Positions 33,100 through 43,377 of a stretch of DNA of 64,000 bases are shown one piece after another. The DNA comes from Tolypothrix sp. PCC 7712 (GTDB taxonomy: Bacteria > Cyanobacteriota > Cyanobacteriia > Cyanobacteriales > Nostocaceae). Under the pieces are notes generated by a model. That model made no database searches. It was not told the DNA's origin and saw nothing but the letters and a program-made list of their open reading frames with translations. The stretch lies in assembly GCF_025860405.1 (NCBI RefSeq), contig NZ_CP063785.1, positions 7,441,390 to 7,505,389 of the forward strand. The letters are read 5' to 3'. The position numbers and the translations under genes are program-made. How positions within the stretch are numbered: position 1 is the first letter of the stretch; every line of letters starts with the position of its first letter.

Positions 33100-35166
33100 C
33101 TACTCAGCAATGCAAATTAGAAGGCGTTCCCTAGCTCTTGTTGCTGCTACGTAACGTTCACAGCGTTCGATGAGTTCTCCCGTCGCTAGATTATTCATCG
33201 CGTCTAATTTATTTGTACACCCCATGATAATTGCCCTAAACTCTAATCCTTTAATTCGTTTCATAGTTCCCAGACGTACTCCCGGTTCTTCTGCTCCTGG
33301 GTCTTCTTCTCGCGGTTTGAGTTCAAAGTGTTCTATCCCCTCAGCTTTTAGGGCTGTGACAATCCCATCTTTGTAAGGAGTTATGCAAATTTCATGGGAT
33401 GCAAAACCATTTTTTTCAATTAACTGTTTTGCCCAGATGGCGATACATTTTGCTTCTTCATGTTCGTTTTGGCAACGAAAAATCTCTGGTTCAGGACCTG
33501 TAAAGACAGAGCGATCGCCTAAAGCTATACTTAGTCCCTCATCTAAATCATCAATTTCTATACCATCAAGAATTGATTGAGCAAAACGCCGAATTTGCTC
33601 GCTAGTACGATAATTTACTTTTAATTGCCGCGAACGACCTGTAATTTTGATACCAGCAAGGCTGAGGGGTACTTTTCCTCGGTATATGCGTTGGTGTCCA
33701 TCTCCAGCAACACACAGAGGGTCTGATAGTTGCTGCTCAATGGGACTGAGGGCTGCAAGTAGTCGTAGCGCTTCTAAACTAAAATCTTGCACTTCGTCAG
33801 CAAGGACATGGCGAAATTGGGGAAAGTTACCCTGCTCAACAGCTAACCGTGCTTGCTGAATTGCCCCTTCAAAAGTCAAAAAATTTCGCTTTAGGAGCAA
33901 GCGTCTGAAGGCTTGAAATATCACCCAAGCTTCACGGCGTTGCTTTCTTCCCATGCGAGGGCGAGCAATACGGATGGCAGTTAAATAATCCTCCTGGGTA
34001 TCAATGCCATTGGCATCGACTACCAGTTCAAACTCTTTTTGGAGTTCTGGTTTTGGCATTGGTAAATTAGTAATTGTTGGGTCAGTCCAAACTTCATCCC
34101 ACATCTGTTCGAGTTCTTCGCTTGTAGCAATTCGCCCCTTCCAACCACTACGAGTGCAAATAGTGCGGGCAAGCTGATTGAGGTTGGTAATTTCAATTTT
34201 TTCCGCAGTCGCTTGGTGGAGACGACGAATATAGCTTTTAATCGTCACCGAGAGATTTGTAGTAAAGGTAATTAGCAAAATTCGGTCTTTGGGGTTGCCC
34301 AAATTTTTGGCAAGATGCACTGCACGATGCATCAATACTACAGTTTTTCCAGTTCCTGCCGTCCCCGCAATACTCATTGGTCCATTGGTACGCCATTCAA
34401 CAATTTTTCGCTGTCTGGGATGGAGAAAAATTCGCCATTCTTCCAGGGAACCACCTTCTAGCATCGCCTGAAGAGCTTCCTCACCCTTAACTACAACCAA
34501 GTCACGGCTGGGACGTTGCATAAGCTGCGAGAAGTCTCCTGGATTAATGGCACTTGCAGGTTGGGTATCTTCGAGATCAGTTCCTAACGCAAATTTTAGA
34601 GCTTCATCTAAAGATAAACCCGCAGCAATACCAATCAGAACGTCATAACATTCGGAAGGTAGATAAAGGCGAATTGTTTCTAGGTCTTGATCAGTATTAA
34701 GTTTACGGATTGAGGGAATGAGCAGTTGGGGTACACCTGCTTGAAAAAGCTCATCGTCGGAAAGAAGTTGCAGTGGGTATTCAGTGGATACTGTTACAGG
34801 ATGAACAACTTCTAATGCTTCTACAGTTTCTTGAACATCAAATATTTGGAAATCCCCTGTCCTACCATGCACTTCAAAACGCTTATTTTTTGCCCAAGCA
34901 TAAGCTCGATCGTGGGAATCAATATGAACCAGTAGGAAGGTATCTCCTTGCTCGGGTGCAATAATGATTGCACGATAGCCATCAGGTAAGTCAGCACCTC
35001 GAACTTTGGAGTCCAGCATCGTTTCTTTTAATCCATGCAGCCCAATTGCTGGGTCCCAAGGGTTATGTTGGAATTTCTCAATTAATTCTGGAACCTTTTT
35101 CTGCACTTTTGTGGGAAGCTTGTAAAAGCGCCGGAGTACCTCGGCGTGCATCATTAGTTGAGCCAT
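33100..35166 (-). CDS. UvrD-like SF1 helicase with RelE-fold N-terminus
   Basis: About 688 aa. Residues ~1-90 (RFYKLPTKVQKKVPELIEKF, then GYRAIIIAPEQGDTFLLVHI) resemble a RelE/ParE-type fold fused to an SF1A helicase: Walker A GTAGTGKTVVL near 267, Walker B LADEVQDFSLEAL, motif IV-type VNYRTSEQIRRFA, motif VI YVAATRARERLLI. The start ATG at 35166 overlaps the stop of the giant helicase as TGATG, so the two genes are translationally coupled and the products likely work together. The pairing of UvrD-like plus large DEAD helicase is typical of defence islands. A stand-alone repair role is less likely in this context. Confidence 0.85.
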   Translation of the reverse strand: MAQLMMHAEVLRRFYKLPTKVQKKVPELIEKFQHNPWDPAIGLHGLKETMLDSKVRGADLPDGYRAIIIAPEQGDTFLLVHIDSHDRAYAWAKNKRFEVHGRTGDFQIFDVQETVEALEVVHPVTVSTEYPLQLLSDDELFQAGVPQLLIPSIRKLNTDQDLETIRLYLPSECYDVLIGIAAGLSLDEALKFALGTDLEDTQPASAINPGDFSQLMQRPSRDLVVVKGEEALQAMLEGGSLEEWRIFLHPRQRKIVEWRTNGPMSIAGTAGTGKTVVLMHRAVHLAKNLGNPKDRILLITFTTNLSVTIKSYIRRLHQATAEKIEITNLNQLARTICTRSGWKGRIATSEELEQMWDEVWTDPTITNLPMPKPELQKEFELVVDANGIDTQEDYLTAIRIARPRMGRKQRREAWVIFQAFRRLLLKRNFLTFEGAIQQARLAVEQGNFPQFRHVLADEVQDFSLEALRLLAALSPIEQQLSDPLCVAGDGHQRIYRGKVPLSLAGIKITGRSRQLKVNYRTSEQIRRFAQSILDGIEIDDLDEGLSIALGDRSVFTGPEPEIFRCQNEHEEAKCIAIWAKQLIEKNGFASHEICITPYKDGIVTALKAEGIEHFELKPREEDPGAEEPGVRLGTMKRIKGLEFRAIIMGCTNKLDAMNNLATGELIERCERYVAATRARERLLICIAE

Positions 35167-38100
35167 CAAGGTTTCTCCTTTGTCTTAGTTACAATTATTT
35201 CACTGAGAAAATTAGTCCCTTTTCCCTGTAGTTCGCTCACTGTCACAACTTGCCAGCCAGCAGTTTGCCATTTAGGAGCAAGCCAAGCTTGGTCACCAGC
35301 TAAAACGGCAATACGTAATTCTAGCCATGCCATTTCCGCGATCGCTGCTTCCGCGATTTGCTCATCTTCGTAGGCAACTTGGGGTACTGTTACTCCTGCC
35401 GCAGCTAGTTCGCCAACGATATATTGTAGGGATGGAATCACTTCGGCACGGACTTCAGCCCATTCGTTGCTAGTGCTTGGAGGTTGAGTATAGGGAATCA
35501 CATCGGGTGCAGTACCTGCTTCTACTTGGGAGGTGGTGAAGAAAGTGAAGGCACCGCAAAACTGAAACAAATTTAAACTGGCGAGAAATTTACGCCAGCG
35601 AGGTCGGTAAGTTTGCGCTGCTAATCTCTCTGTTTCGCTGTCACCCAAACGAGCTGTCACCTTTACTTGATCGCGTCGGTTTGCCAAACAATCGGCGATA
35701 GAAGCAAATGCGATCGCATCTTTGGTGGAGGTGGTCAGGTCGTTACAAACCCACTCACCAGTATCATCGATTGGGGGAACGACAAATTCTTGACCATTTT
35801 GCCAATTATTCATGGCATTGTGGAATGTGGATTCTGTATGGGTACGGTTGGCAGCTAAAATTTCTAGAGGAAAAGCAGCAGTAAATTCTGCCAATCTCCG
35901 CCATCCACTCGCATCTGGACGCTGGATAAATGCGACAAGTTGCTGCCAGGGATTACCAATAGCCAATAGGGGGTTGGGGATGGGTATACCTTTACTAATG
36001 GCGGTGTTGGCAAAAATATCGACTTTTGTGGCTATTGGTTTGGGAATAAGTGTAAATTCTTCTAAATAAGCAGCGTTGAGGTCGTCCCAGGTTAAGCTCC
36101 AAAGGGAGTAGCGTCCGGAGGTTAAAATGGCGCGTCGCTTACTCATATCATCTGCAATCCGATTATTCGCCACATGGAATTCAAAGCCATCGGTAAAAAT
36201 GGCTACTGGCTTTATCGCATCGTTATCGGCGCAACGCAACATAAAATCTGGCTGGCAAGAGATCGCAACTCCTTGAGCAATACCCAGTTGGGGTTGAAGT
36301 TCGATTTCCCAGTTGTAATTATTGCTTGGGAGGTGAAAGCGAAATCCTCTTTTCCCACGCACGATGGTTTTTTCCCAAGTGCCATTATGCTCTTCTACCC
36401 ATTCCCGCAACTTGCGAATAAATTCTTGCTCCAGGAAACTACCATACAGTGATGTATTAGGAATATCCGTTAATGCTTGTATTTCTCGACGGCGATCGCC
36501 TGCGGCAATCAGATGTTTTAGCAGTTTAATTCCCCGTTCGCGGCTAATCGATGCCGCATTGTATTGTTGGCTGTAGTTGCGAATACATCGGTAACAGCCA
36601 TCGGTATCATGATCGCTTTCTTTGGCGCTGAGTCTGCCACAGCGGCAAGATTCTAGTGCATCTAGAGCTTGGCGCATCACTGCCATAATTCCTTCTCCAG
36701 CAAGTTTATGAGTATCAGCTTCCTGAAATAAGGTTTTCAGATAGCCCGTACCACCAGGAACTTTATCGAGTATGACAAGATAGTTGCGTTGTAATTTATT
36801 CTCGCCATCTGGCAATTGCTGGGGGAAAATACTTAAATGGCTGGGGTCGCCTTCAAATCGCAGTCGCAAGCCTAGTAAAAAGCAGGCTTGCAAGGTGGCA
36901 ATATCGTCTTCGTGCAGGGGTGGAATTAAAATCCGAATTGCCTCGGAGCGGATTTCCCGATACAGGTAGACAGATTCGGTTTTAAAGGTATTGGTGGAAC
37001 GACCTTCCGCACGGGCTTTTTCCGCACGGCGACGCGCTGGACAACTGCGGCGGTGGATTTTCAGGTCATCGATGAATGTGCCTGGATAGGCAACGACACC
37101 GCAATCAGCACATACTAAAAACCCAGTCTCTGGGGCGGGGCCATCGGCTCCAAAAGCTACGGTTCCCTTCTCGTCTTGATAGCCTACATTTACTTCGCGC
37201 ATAATCACCCCAGCGCGATATTCAATCCCGAAGGGGACTTCCTCCTCACCCACCGCTCCTGTTGGTGCATCCAGTGTGAGGTCAAAACTACGCCGTCGTT
37301 GGTAAAATTCGTTTTCCCTTTGGTCGGAGCGATCGCCTGAAAAGCTATCATACTGTTCCATCACCGAAATCGCTTCCGAGCGAGTAAACTCGATGAATTT
37401 GCGGTGCTGACCGATATCGGCTTGGCTATCCTGTCCGCCATCATAACCGCACTGAGGACAAGCTTTGGATGCAGCTTCTTGATTCAGGTCACTAATGGGA
37501 CGCATATGTCCACAACGCCCACAAATTGCCCAAGTTTCTGCCAGGGGTTCTTCTTTGCTACCCGTAGCTATTTGCTGAATCTCAAATTGACGTTTTTGGG
37601 TGTAAAAGTAATTGTGGGGAGCTAATTCCCGTAAAGCTGTGGCTGCTGGTCGGACTGCCTCAATTGGTAGTACCGGATTTTCACTGTTGCGGTGGCGGTT
37701 ATAAACTGAGCCGTAGAACCTGACTCCTGTTTCTGGGAAGGCGTAGTTTGGTAAAAGTCCGTGGTCGGTTAATAGTTCCAGGGTGGTAATGCGATTCAGG
37801 CTATTTTGTCTACCTTTGAGAACTCGCAATTCGTCTTCAATTTCCAAGCGGGCTTCGACTTCGTGTTCGTCGAGACTCTTTTTTTGGCTTTGCAGTCGTT
37901 CACGCGCATTTTTAAATTCCTTTTGCTGACGCGCAAATTCATTCGCTACCTTGCGAATTCGTTCCTCCATTAATGCAGTCGTTGTCTCTTCGAGAAAACG
38001 CTGCTTAGTATCTTGCCGTACCACTCCCTCAAAACGTTCCAAGAAAGACTGTTGTAATTGGGCTTGATTTTTTCCTACCCATGCCAAAATACGGGGAAAA

Positions 38101-41100
38101 TGCCCCTGGGACTTATTCATATCTGCAATAAATTTTACCCCTGTTGCAGGTAATTCGTTTAATTCCCCCGTTTTCACCCCACAATCGATACAATAGGCAA
38201 GATACTGGCGCACAAGTACCGCCGAAGCATCTACCCAACATCCTGGTGGATCGACTTTACCGCGTAACATTTCTACGGGACGAGCGTAAAAAAATAGGTC
38301 GTGTGGTTGGTGATTAATTACCGATATAATTAGGGCTGTACCCGTTGCCCGTCCTGCCCGACCAATACGTTGTAGATAACTTGCAGTGGTTGGTGGTATG
38401 GAACAAAGCATGGTGCTGGAGAGGTCACCAATATCAATCCCCATCTCCAAAGTGCTGGTACAGGTGAGGATGTTGGGGTCGTCAGCATGTTCGCTACGGG
38501 CGAAAGTGCGTTCCAAGTTTTCTCGCGTTTCTGTTGCTAACATTCCCGTATGCTCGTTGGCAACCACCCGACGTAATGCACCTTTACGGTAACGGTCTTG
38601 GTAATAAACTTGACGGCGGGTAAAGTTTTCTCGCAGATATAGTCCTCTGTCGGCGCTATATTCCAAACTGGGGGCATTTTCCCAAAATATTGCTTCGTTT
38701 TCTGGTCGGACTATTTGCCTTCCTGTTTGGTTGCAGGTAAAGCGATCGCCGTTGGGTACAAGTAATGCAGCAGATGAATTGATGGCATAGTAAATTTTAT
38801 TACCATCATCGTGCAATCTAAATATAACTTTTTTTGATTCAGCAACCTCATACAATAGTCTTAGTAAATCAATTGCTTCAGCTTCAGTTATTGGACGATC
38901 AAGTGCCCGATGTGTCCAGCGAATATGCCAAGGCTGGGTATTCCCGGAGGTGGCACCAAAAAGAAAATCATGTTTTTTCTCGGCACGAGTTACCATTAAC
39001 TTTGGTTGGAAGCGGGTTTGCCCTGGATGCACCTCCCGTCCGGAAATTGCTCGCCCGAAGGGGGCTTTTCCCCAGTATCCTTTTTGGGCTAAGTCAAATA
39101 AATAGGGATGTCCCAAGGCTCCCCGCAGACGATAGCGATATAAAATTCCCAACAACCAACGGTAGATATTTTCCTGGGGTATTTTTCGCAATTGGGTATC
39201 TACAGATTCAATCCGCGAGTAAATCTCTTGCACTGTCTCTTCAATTCTCTGCCAATCCCAACCAATGCAAGCAGAACCACAGGTTTCCATCGTCCTTCCC
39301 CGCAGCAGCATTAGACCAAATTCGCTGGTGGCTTGCCAAGTTAGCCTAGTTTCGATGTCAGATTTTAGGGATGTTGGGGGGTTCGGTTGTTGGCAATTAT
39401 TGCGATATTTGAGATACTCTTGATACTCGTATAAATCAGGCGATAAAAGTGCCGCGATCGCTTCTTTAATATTTCCCGGTCGTCCCAATCCCGGACTACC
39501 CCACCAAGCCAACATCCTCTGTCCCACTTCCGGCAAGGGTAAACCTGCTACACCTGCATCATCAATTACCCGTTGCAGGGCAGTACGGAAGGTAAAATTA
39601 TAGGTGCGAGCACAAAGAAATCCGGCACGGTGGGAAGCATCTTGAACGCTGTCGGTAAAGGCGAGTAATTTGGGGTCGTTGTTGAGAGTAGAACCAAATA
39701 ATTCATCTACCATAACACTGGAAAGGGTCGCGGAACGGGAACCAATAATAAAAATACCTTCTTGGGAACCGCAGCAAGGACAAGCTTGCACCCCACGGGG
39801 AGAACCTTTTGTTTGAGATTGCACATCTTTATTAAATGCAATCCGAAAACTGCGAGTATCATCGCTTACCGGACAAGTACCCCGTCCCTTGCGAACTACC
39901 AAACTGGTAGGATGAATATGCCACGCACCGAATAAGTCCCCTTGGTCGATCACTCCATCGGTGTCAGGGACAATTAAAACAATGCGGGGGTCGTGTCCAG
40001 CATTACGACTAAACCACCCACTATAAATAGCTTTGACATCATCATTGAGTTTAAAACCTTGGATACCCCTAGCTGCGATCGCCGATTCCAAACGTCGATC
40101 TTCCATGCCAATCCACCCAGAAGCACCACACTCGTTGCAATGGAACGCGGGAAGTTGTTTTTGGTCGGGTGTAGGTTCATCTAGCCAAGCAAATTCTGGT
40201 TTTTCTGCTACAACTCGACCGATGCGTGTCAATTCCCGTACCCATAGTTGCACTTGGGTGGGAACCAAAGGTAAGGCTCGACCACTGCGAATTTCTTTTG
40301 CTTGAGCAACGAGGGCAAAAAAGGCAGTTATAATCCGCTTACGGTCTTCCCACTGGGGAATGGAAATAAAGGAAAAATCCTTCGCTGCTAATTGTTCTAC
40401 CAGTTTTAGCCAAGTTAGTGGACCTTCATCAGAATGTTCGGCAATCTCAAATAGTTCCAGCAGTTGCTTAAACAGCTTTGTACCCTTTAACCATTCCCCC
40501 AAAGCTACTGACCAATCGGTAATTGCTTTTTCTGTATCTCCGGCGAAACTTGGGCCACCCCAAAGTTGAGCCTGACGTATGGCATAAGTAACTGCATCTT
40601 CTTCCCCCAAGGGATCGCATTCATCGACTTGAGGCAATTCCAGAGAAATTAAATCTTCTTCTGGTTTGATAATTTCTGCAACTTTGAGACGGTCTTCTAC
40701 TATTACTGCTTCTGGGAGAATATCTTCTTCAAACAGCTTACTAGCAAACAAAGCCAAGCGATCGCCTCCAGTTTCTACCGCATCAGCCGAAACTGTAAGA
40801 CCCATTGCTCGATCGCTGCGATCGCGGTCGTCCATTGTGGCACTAGTCCCAACTACACACAATTTCCCTTTGGGTATACCCAAGCGTTCTTTTAACCGTC
40901 GAATTAAACAGGCAACGTCTGCACCTTGAGCGCCATCGTAAGTGTGTAGTTCATCTAGCACTAAGTAGTGTAAGGTATCTGGTTGATTGCTACGCCAAAG
41001 TCCCTGATCTTGCGGTCGCAACAGCAAGAAGTCCAGCATTTTATAGTTAGTTAATAAGATATCCGGCGGGTTTTCTAGTTGGGCTTCGTGGTTGGTAATA

Positions 41101-41675
41101 CCGTGGCTATCGCCCATACTGGTAGTACCAGAATCTTGGGATGTGGGGTTGGCGGGGTCGTAGCGCCCTGTATAATTGCCAACCAGAATACCTGCTTGTT
41201 TGAGAATGGGGTCGTTCCAAATAGTTTTGGCAAAGCGCCGTTCTTGGTCTGCGGCCAGGGCATTCATCGGGTAGAGAATGATTGCTTTTATACCTTTTTC
41301 TCCGGCGCTTTTTGCTCGCAGACAGTGGTCGAGGATGGGATACAGAAAACATTCTGTTTTACCTGAACCTGTTCCAGTAGTGACTAAAGTTGCTTCCGGC
41401 TTGTGGTTTTTACTTGTTAACTTTCTCCAAGCACGACTTTGATGGACGAAGGGATGGAAAGGAACAGTTAGATCAAAAGGAGGTTTATAGGAATCTGCTG
41501 CTGGGCGAAAGGGACGACGCAACTGCACCCACGCACCTTTGAATATACCGCGTTCTGGGTCTTCGAGAAATTCTTCAAAGGCTTGGTTGACTTCCTTGTC
41601 ACGGAAATCAAAGGTAGATTGCAGGTAGTAAAGCACCTGACGGCGGATGTTTTCAGCGAGATGCGCTGGCAGCAT
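35166..41675 (-). CDS. Giant DEAD/H helicase with DUF1998-type domain and nuclease-like tail
   Basis: A 2169-aa SF2 protein. Walker A TTGTGSGKTECF is near 100, DELH in LVLDELHTYDGAQGADVA near 240, and the helicase C domain with SYLQRIGRAGRATGTALI near 1100. Zinc-ribbon cysteines follow (CGRCGHMRP ... CPQCGYDG; CADCGVVAYPG). A DUF1998/MrfA-type four-cysteine module is near 1675-1700 (CRCGRLSAKES, GCYRCIRNYSQQYN). Around 1800-1860, CQPDFMLRC and PVAIFTDGFEFH look like a Vsr/PD-(D/E)xK nuclease core. The size and domain order suit DruE-like or fused DrmA-DrmB-like defence helicases. First gene of a two-gene unit with the UvrD-like helicase. Exact system assignment is uncertain. Confidence 0.82.
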   Translation of the reverse strand: MLPAHLAENIRRQVLYYLQSTFDFRDKEVNQAFEEFLEDPERGIFKGAWVQLRRPFRPAADSYKPPFDLTVPFHPFVHQSRAWRKLTSKNHKPEATLVTTGTGSGKTECFLYPILDHCLRAKSAGEKGIKAIILYPMNALAADQERRFAKTIWNDPILKQAGILVGNYTGRYDPANPTSQDSGTTSMGDSHGITNHEAQLENPPDILLTNYKMLDFLLLRPQDQGLWRSNQPDTLHYLVLDELHTYDGAQGADVACLIRRLKERLGIPKGKLCVVGTSATMDDRDRSDRAMGLTVSADAVETGGDRLALFASKLFEEDILPEAVIVEDRLKVAEIIKPEEDLISLELPQVDECDPLGEEDAVTYAIRQAQLWGGPSFAGDTEKAITDWSVALGEWLKGTKLFKQLLELFEIAEHSDEGPLTWLKLVEQLAAKDFSFISIPQWEDRKRIITAFFALVAQAKEIRSGRALPLVPTQVQLWVRELTRIGRVVAEKPEFAWLDEPTPDQKQLPAFHCNECGASGWIGMEDRRLESAIAARGIQGFKLNDDVKAIYSGWFSRNAGHDPRIVLIVPDTDGVIDQGDLFGAWHIHPTSLVVRKGRGTCPVSDDTRSFRIAFNKDVQSQTKGSPRGVQACPCCGSQEGIFIIGSRSATLSSVMVDELFGSTLNNDPKLLAFTDSVQDASHRAGFLCARTYNFTFRTALQRVIDDAGVAGLPLPEVGQRMLAWWGSPGLGRPGNIKEAIAALLSPDLYEYQEYLKYRNNCQQPNPPTSLKSDIETRLTWQATSEFGLMLLRGRTMETCGSACIGWDWQRIEETVQEIYSRIESVDTQLRKIPQENIYRWLLGILYRYRLRGALGHPYLFDLAQKGYWGKAPFGRAISGREVHPGQTRFQPKLMVTRAEKKHDFLFGATSGNTQPWHIRWTHRALDRPITEAEAIDLLRLLYEVAESKKVIFRLHDDGNKIYYAINSSAALLVPNGDRFTCNQTGRQIVRPENEAIFWENAPSLEYSADRGLYLRENFTRRQVYYQDRYRKGALRRVVANEHTGMLATETRENLERTFARSEHADDPNILTCTSTLEMGIDIGDLSSTMLCSIPPTTASYLQRIGRAGRATGTALIISVINHQPHDLFFYARPVEMLRGKVDPPGCWVDASAVLVRQYLAYCIDCGVKTGELNELPATGVKFIADMNKSQGHFPRILAWVGKNQAQLQQSFLERFEGVVRQDTKQRFLEETTTALMEERIRKVANEFARQQKEFKNARERLQSQKKSLDEHEVEARLEIEDELRVLKGRQNSLNRITTLELLTDHGLLPNYAFPETGVRFYGSVYNRHRNSENPVLPIEAVRPAATALRELAPHNYFYTQKRQFEIQQIATGSKEEPLAETWAICGRCGHMRPISDLNQEAASKACPQCGYDGGQDSQADIGQHRKFIEFTRSEAISVMEQYDSFSGDRSDQRENEFYQRRRSFDLTLDAPTGAVGEEEVPFGIEYRAGVIMREVNVGYQDEKGTVAFGADGPAPETGFLVCADCGVVAYPGTFIDDLKIHRRSCPARRRAEKARAEGRSTNTFKTESVYLYREIRSEAIRILIPPLHEDDIATLQACFLLGLRLRFEGDPSHLSIFPQQLPDGENKLQRNYLVILDKVPGGTGYLKTLFQEADTHKLAGEGIMAVMRQALDALESCRCGRLSAKESDHDTDGCYRCIRNYSQQYNAASISRERGIKLLKHLIAAGDRRREIQALTDIPNTSLYGSFLEQEFIRKLREWVEEHNGTWEKTIVRGKRGFRFHLPSNNYNWEIELQPQLGIAQGVAISCQPDFMLRCADNDAIKPVAIFTDGFEFHVANNRIADDMSKRRAILTSGRYSLWSLTWDDLNAAYLEEFTLIPKPIATKVDIFANTAISKGIPIPNPLLAIGNPWQQLVAFIQRPDASGWRRLAEFTAAFPLEILAANRTHTESTFHNAMNNWQNGQEFVVPPIDDTGEWVCNDLTTSTKDAIAFASIADCLANRRDQVKVTARLGDSETERLAAQTYRPRWRKFLASLNLFQFCGAFTFFTTSQVEAGTAPDVIPYTQPPSTSNEWAEVRAEVIPSLQYIVGELAAAGVTVPQVAYEDEQIAEAAIAEMAWLELRIAVLAGDQAWLAPKWQTAGWQVVTVSELQGKGTNFLSEIIVTKTKEKP

Positions 41676-42156
41676 TATCAGTAATTTGGCAGTTTACAAG
41701 GTTATTCGGGATATAAGTAAATATATAAATAATTTAAAGTATGTATTAATTAAAGATTATACGTAAGTACGTAAATGTACCTTTGATTAGTATAGCCTAT
41801 TCCTTTTTTGAATGCTGCAAATAGCCTGACGATTGTATTAAATTTTGCATCCCATTGTTCCGCTTCTAACAGCTTGGAGATTAGTTCGGGGAATAAGGAA
41901 GCTTGATTTTGCAGAATTTGTATTAGGAATGTGGATTAAAGTAGGGTGTCGTTAGCGAAGCGTAACGCACCATTAAATATTCTTAACTTTGAATAAATTT
42001 AGTAAAAATTATTTCTGCTGCTTCTCGCAAGCGATCGCTATTTCCTTATAATAGTTCGATGTGGATTAATAGGGGGTCTGCAATTGAGTTTTGTGGCAGT
42101 TCTGGTCGGTTGCAATCGCTTGTTTGATTATATATATTTGTATTTTCACCAAGATG
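41676..42156. other. Intergenic gap with REP hairpin
   Basis: No gene seen. A REP-like hairpin (GGTGTCGTTAGCGAAG ... CGTAACGCACC, about 41944-41972) lies in the middle. The promoter of the giant helicase must be in the right-hand AT-rich part next to 41675. Confidence 0.55.
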
Positions 42157-42504
42157 TTACTCATTGTTATCATCGAATAATTGTTCAGGATCGCGTAACC
42201 TATCCTGTGAACCATGACGAACCCTATGAATACGAACAATGCCGCTATTTTCCTCTGGAATTTCATTAACAGTAAACAAAATGCGAAATTGCTTTTTGTA
42301 AAGTAGCTGCCGTATTTCTATACCCATATAATCGCTTTCCGGTGACATTGGACAACGCTTAGGAAATTTTTCCAATGTCAGCATAATTTCATAGCACCCT
42401 CTAACCCATCGATGAGCTATATCAACAGATGATTCTCGCATCCAAAGAAATATTTGTTCGATATCAGCAACCGCAGTTGGTGATATTTCAACTTTGTATG
42501 TCAT
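42157..42504 (-). CDS. RelE/ParE-family toxin
   Basis: A 115-aa toxin starting at ATG 42504 (MTYKVEISPTAVADIEQIFL), overlapping the antitoxin 3' end by 17 bp. The family pattern is present: early helix pair, LEKFPKRCPMSPES, then RQLLYKKQFRILFTVNE and IVRIHRVRHGSQD near the C-terminus, where the basic and histidine residues match ribosome-dependent RelE/YoeB-like active sites. It is longer than classical RelE through an acidic tail. The ORF is intact. Probably an addiction module stabilising the defence island. Confidence 0.9.
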   Translation of the reverse strand: MTYKVEISPTAVADIEQIFLWMRESSVDIAHRWVRGCYEIMLTLEKFPKRCPMSPESDYMGIEIRQLLYKKQFRILFTVNEIPEENSGIVRIHRVRHGSQDRLRDPEQLFDDNNE

Positions 42505-42778
42505 ATTTTGTCCGCAGCTGCTCGAATGCTTCATCTAAAGGGATACCTTTACCCTGCTGAAATTCTTCGATACTTTTGCGAATTCCTGCACTCGTCTCCA
42601 AAATTTCTAACCTATCCAGTAATTCTTGGTAACTTTCAGCATCCTGAACTACCACAGATGCTTTACCATTAACAGTCAGGATAATAGGTTCTTTGCTTCC
42701 CCGAAGCTTTTCTAAAAAGGCTTTCGCTCCCCGTTGAAATTCTGATAGTGGGTAAATGTTACGAAGACTGAGATTCAT
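42488..42778 (-). CDS. Phd/YefM-family antitoxin
   Basis: A 96-aa antitoxin (from ATG 42778; in-frame ATGs 9 and 21 codons upstream are possible but fall in the operator). The N-terminal DNA-binding Phd fold reads IYPLSEFQRGAKAFLEKLRG and PIILTVNGKASVVVQDAESY; the C-terminal helix that neutralises the toxin is EEFQQGKGIPLDEAFEQLR. The toxin gene overlaps its end, so antitoxin is made first. The 11-bp inverted repeat at its start is the likely autoregulatory operator. Confidence 0.88.
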   Translation of the reverse strand: MNLSLRNIYPLSEFQRGAKAFLEKLRGSKEPIILTVNGKASVVVQDAESYQELLDRLEILETSAGIRKSIEEFQQGKGIPLDEAFEQLRTKYDIQS

Positions 42779-42817
42779 AATTATCATAAAATTATCAGTT
42801 AATTTCATGATAATTAT
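42777..42817. promoter_or_regulatory. Toxin-antitoxin operator: 11-bp inverted repeat
   Basis: ATAATTATCAT (42777-42787) and ATGATAATTAT (42807-42817) are exact inverse complements around a 19-bp AT-rich spacer. They overlap the antitoxin start region, as expected for autoregulation by the antitoxin-toxin complex. Confidence 0.7.
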
Positions 42818-43081
42818 TTGAAGTTCTGTTGTCAAAGGGAGCATCCCTGTGATGATTTCGCAAAACTTCCAATGTGGAACAGACTTCTAGCCTGTATCCG
42901 GGATAATTTTTTTGGTTTCTCCTCCAAATAACTTGGAATCCATCTAAATAATACTTTAGTACCATATACTAACGCGCTTCCGCATTAGTGCTGATTATAT
43001 TGAGTGCGGTAAAATATATAAATATTTCTATAGCGGTAATGCACTAGTGCTGTAGTGATGTAGTGTAGGGAATGTAGAGTT

Positions 43082-43300
43082 ATGGAAAAAGTGAAAGTAC
43101 TTTGTAAGCTCAAAGAATTGATGGATGAAAAGGGTATTAGTCAGTTGGAGTTAAGCGAAAAAACTGGATTAGCACCAACAACTATAGGGAGATTATATAG
43201 AAATCAATCTTCTAGATTTGATGTTTCTACTTTGGAAAAACTAGCAGATTTTTTTCAGTTAACAACGATTACGGAATTATTGGAGTTAAAAAGGGTGTAA
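43082..43300 (+). CDS. Small Cro/C1-type HTH protein
   Basis: A 72-aa single-domain regulator: LKELMDEKGISQLELSEKTG then LAPTTIGRLYRNQSSRFDVS and TLEKLADFFQLT, a complete XRE helix-turn-helix with the usual fourth and fifth helices. It is alone on the plus strand between leftward defence genes. It may repress the defence genes; no repeated operator is obvious around it. Confidence 0.85.
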   Translation: MEKVKVLCKLKELMDEKGISQLELSEKTGLAPTTIGRLYRNQSSRFDVSTLEKLADFFQLTTITELLELKRV

Positions 43301-43344
43301 TAATCATGCATGATTCTCATGATAACAACAATATTCGGGTATTT

Positions 43345-43377
43345 AGATCCCCGACTTCTTAGAGAAGTCGGGGATCT
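43345..43377. repeat. Hairpin with 15-bp perfect arms
   Basis: AGATCCCCGACTTCT, loop TAG, then its exact complement. It lies 45 bp after the HTH gene stop and could terminate it, but there is no T run and similar GATCCCCGACTTCT hairpins are known as dispersed repeats in Nostocales. Confidence 0.7.

Noticed and set aside
36460..41400. Many long plus-strand open frames opposite the giant helicase
   Set aside because: They are mirror frames of a coding strand, without ribosome sites or recognisable domains.
33100..41675. Complete Druantia system
   Set aside because: The giant helicase is DruE-like in size, but no DruA-D, DruF-G or DruH is recognisable; the neighbours fit DISARM-type better.
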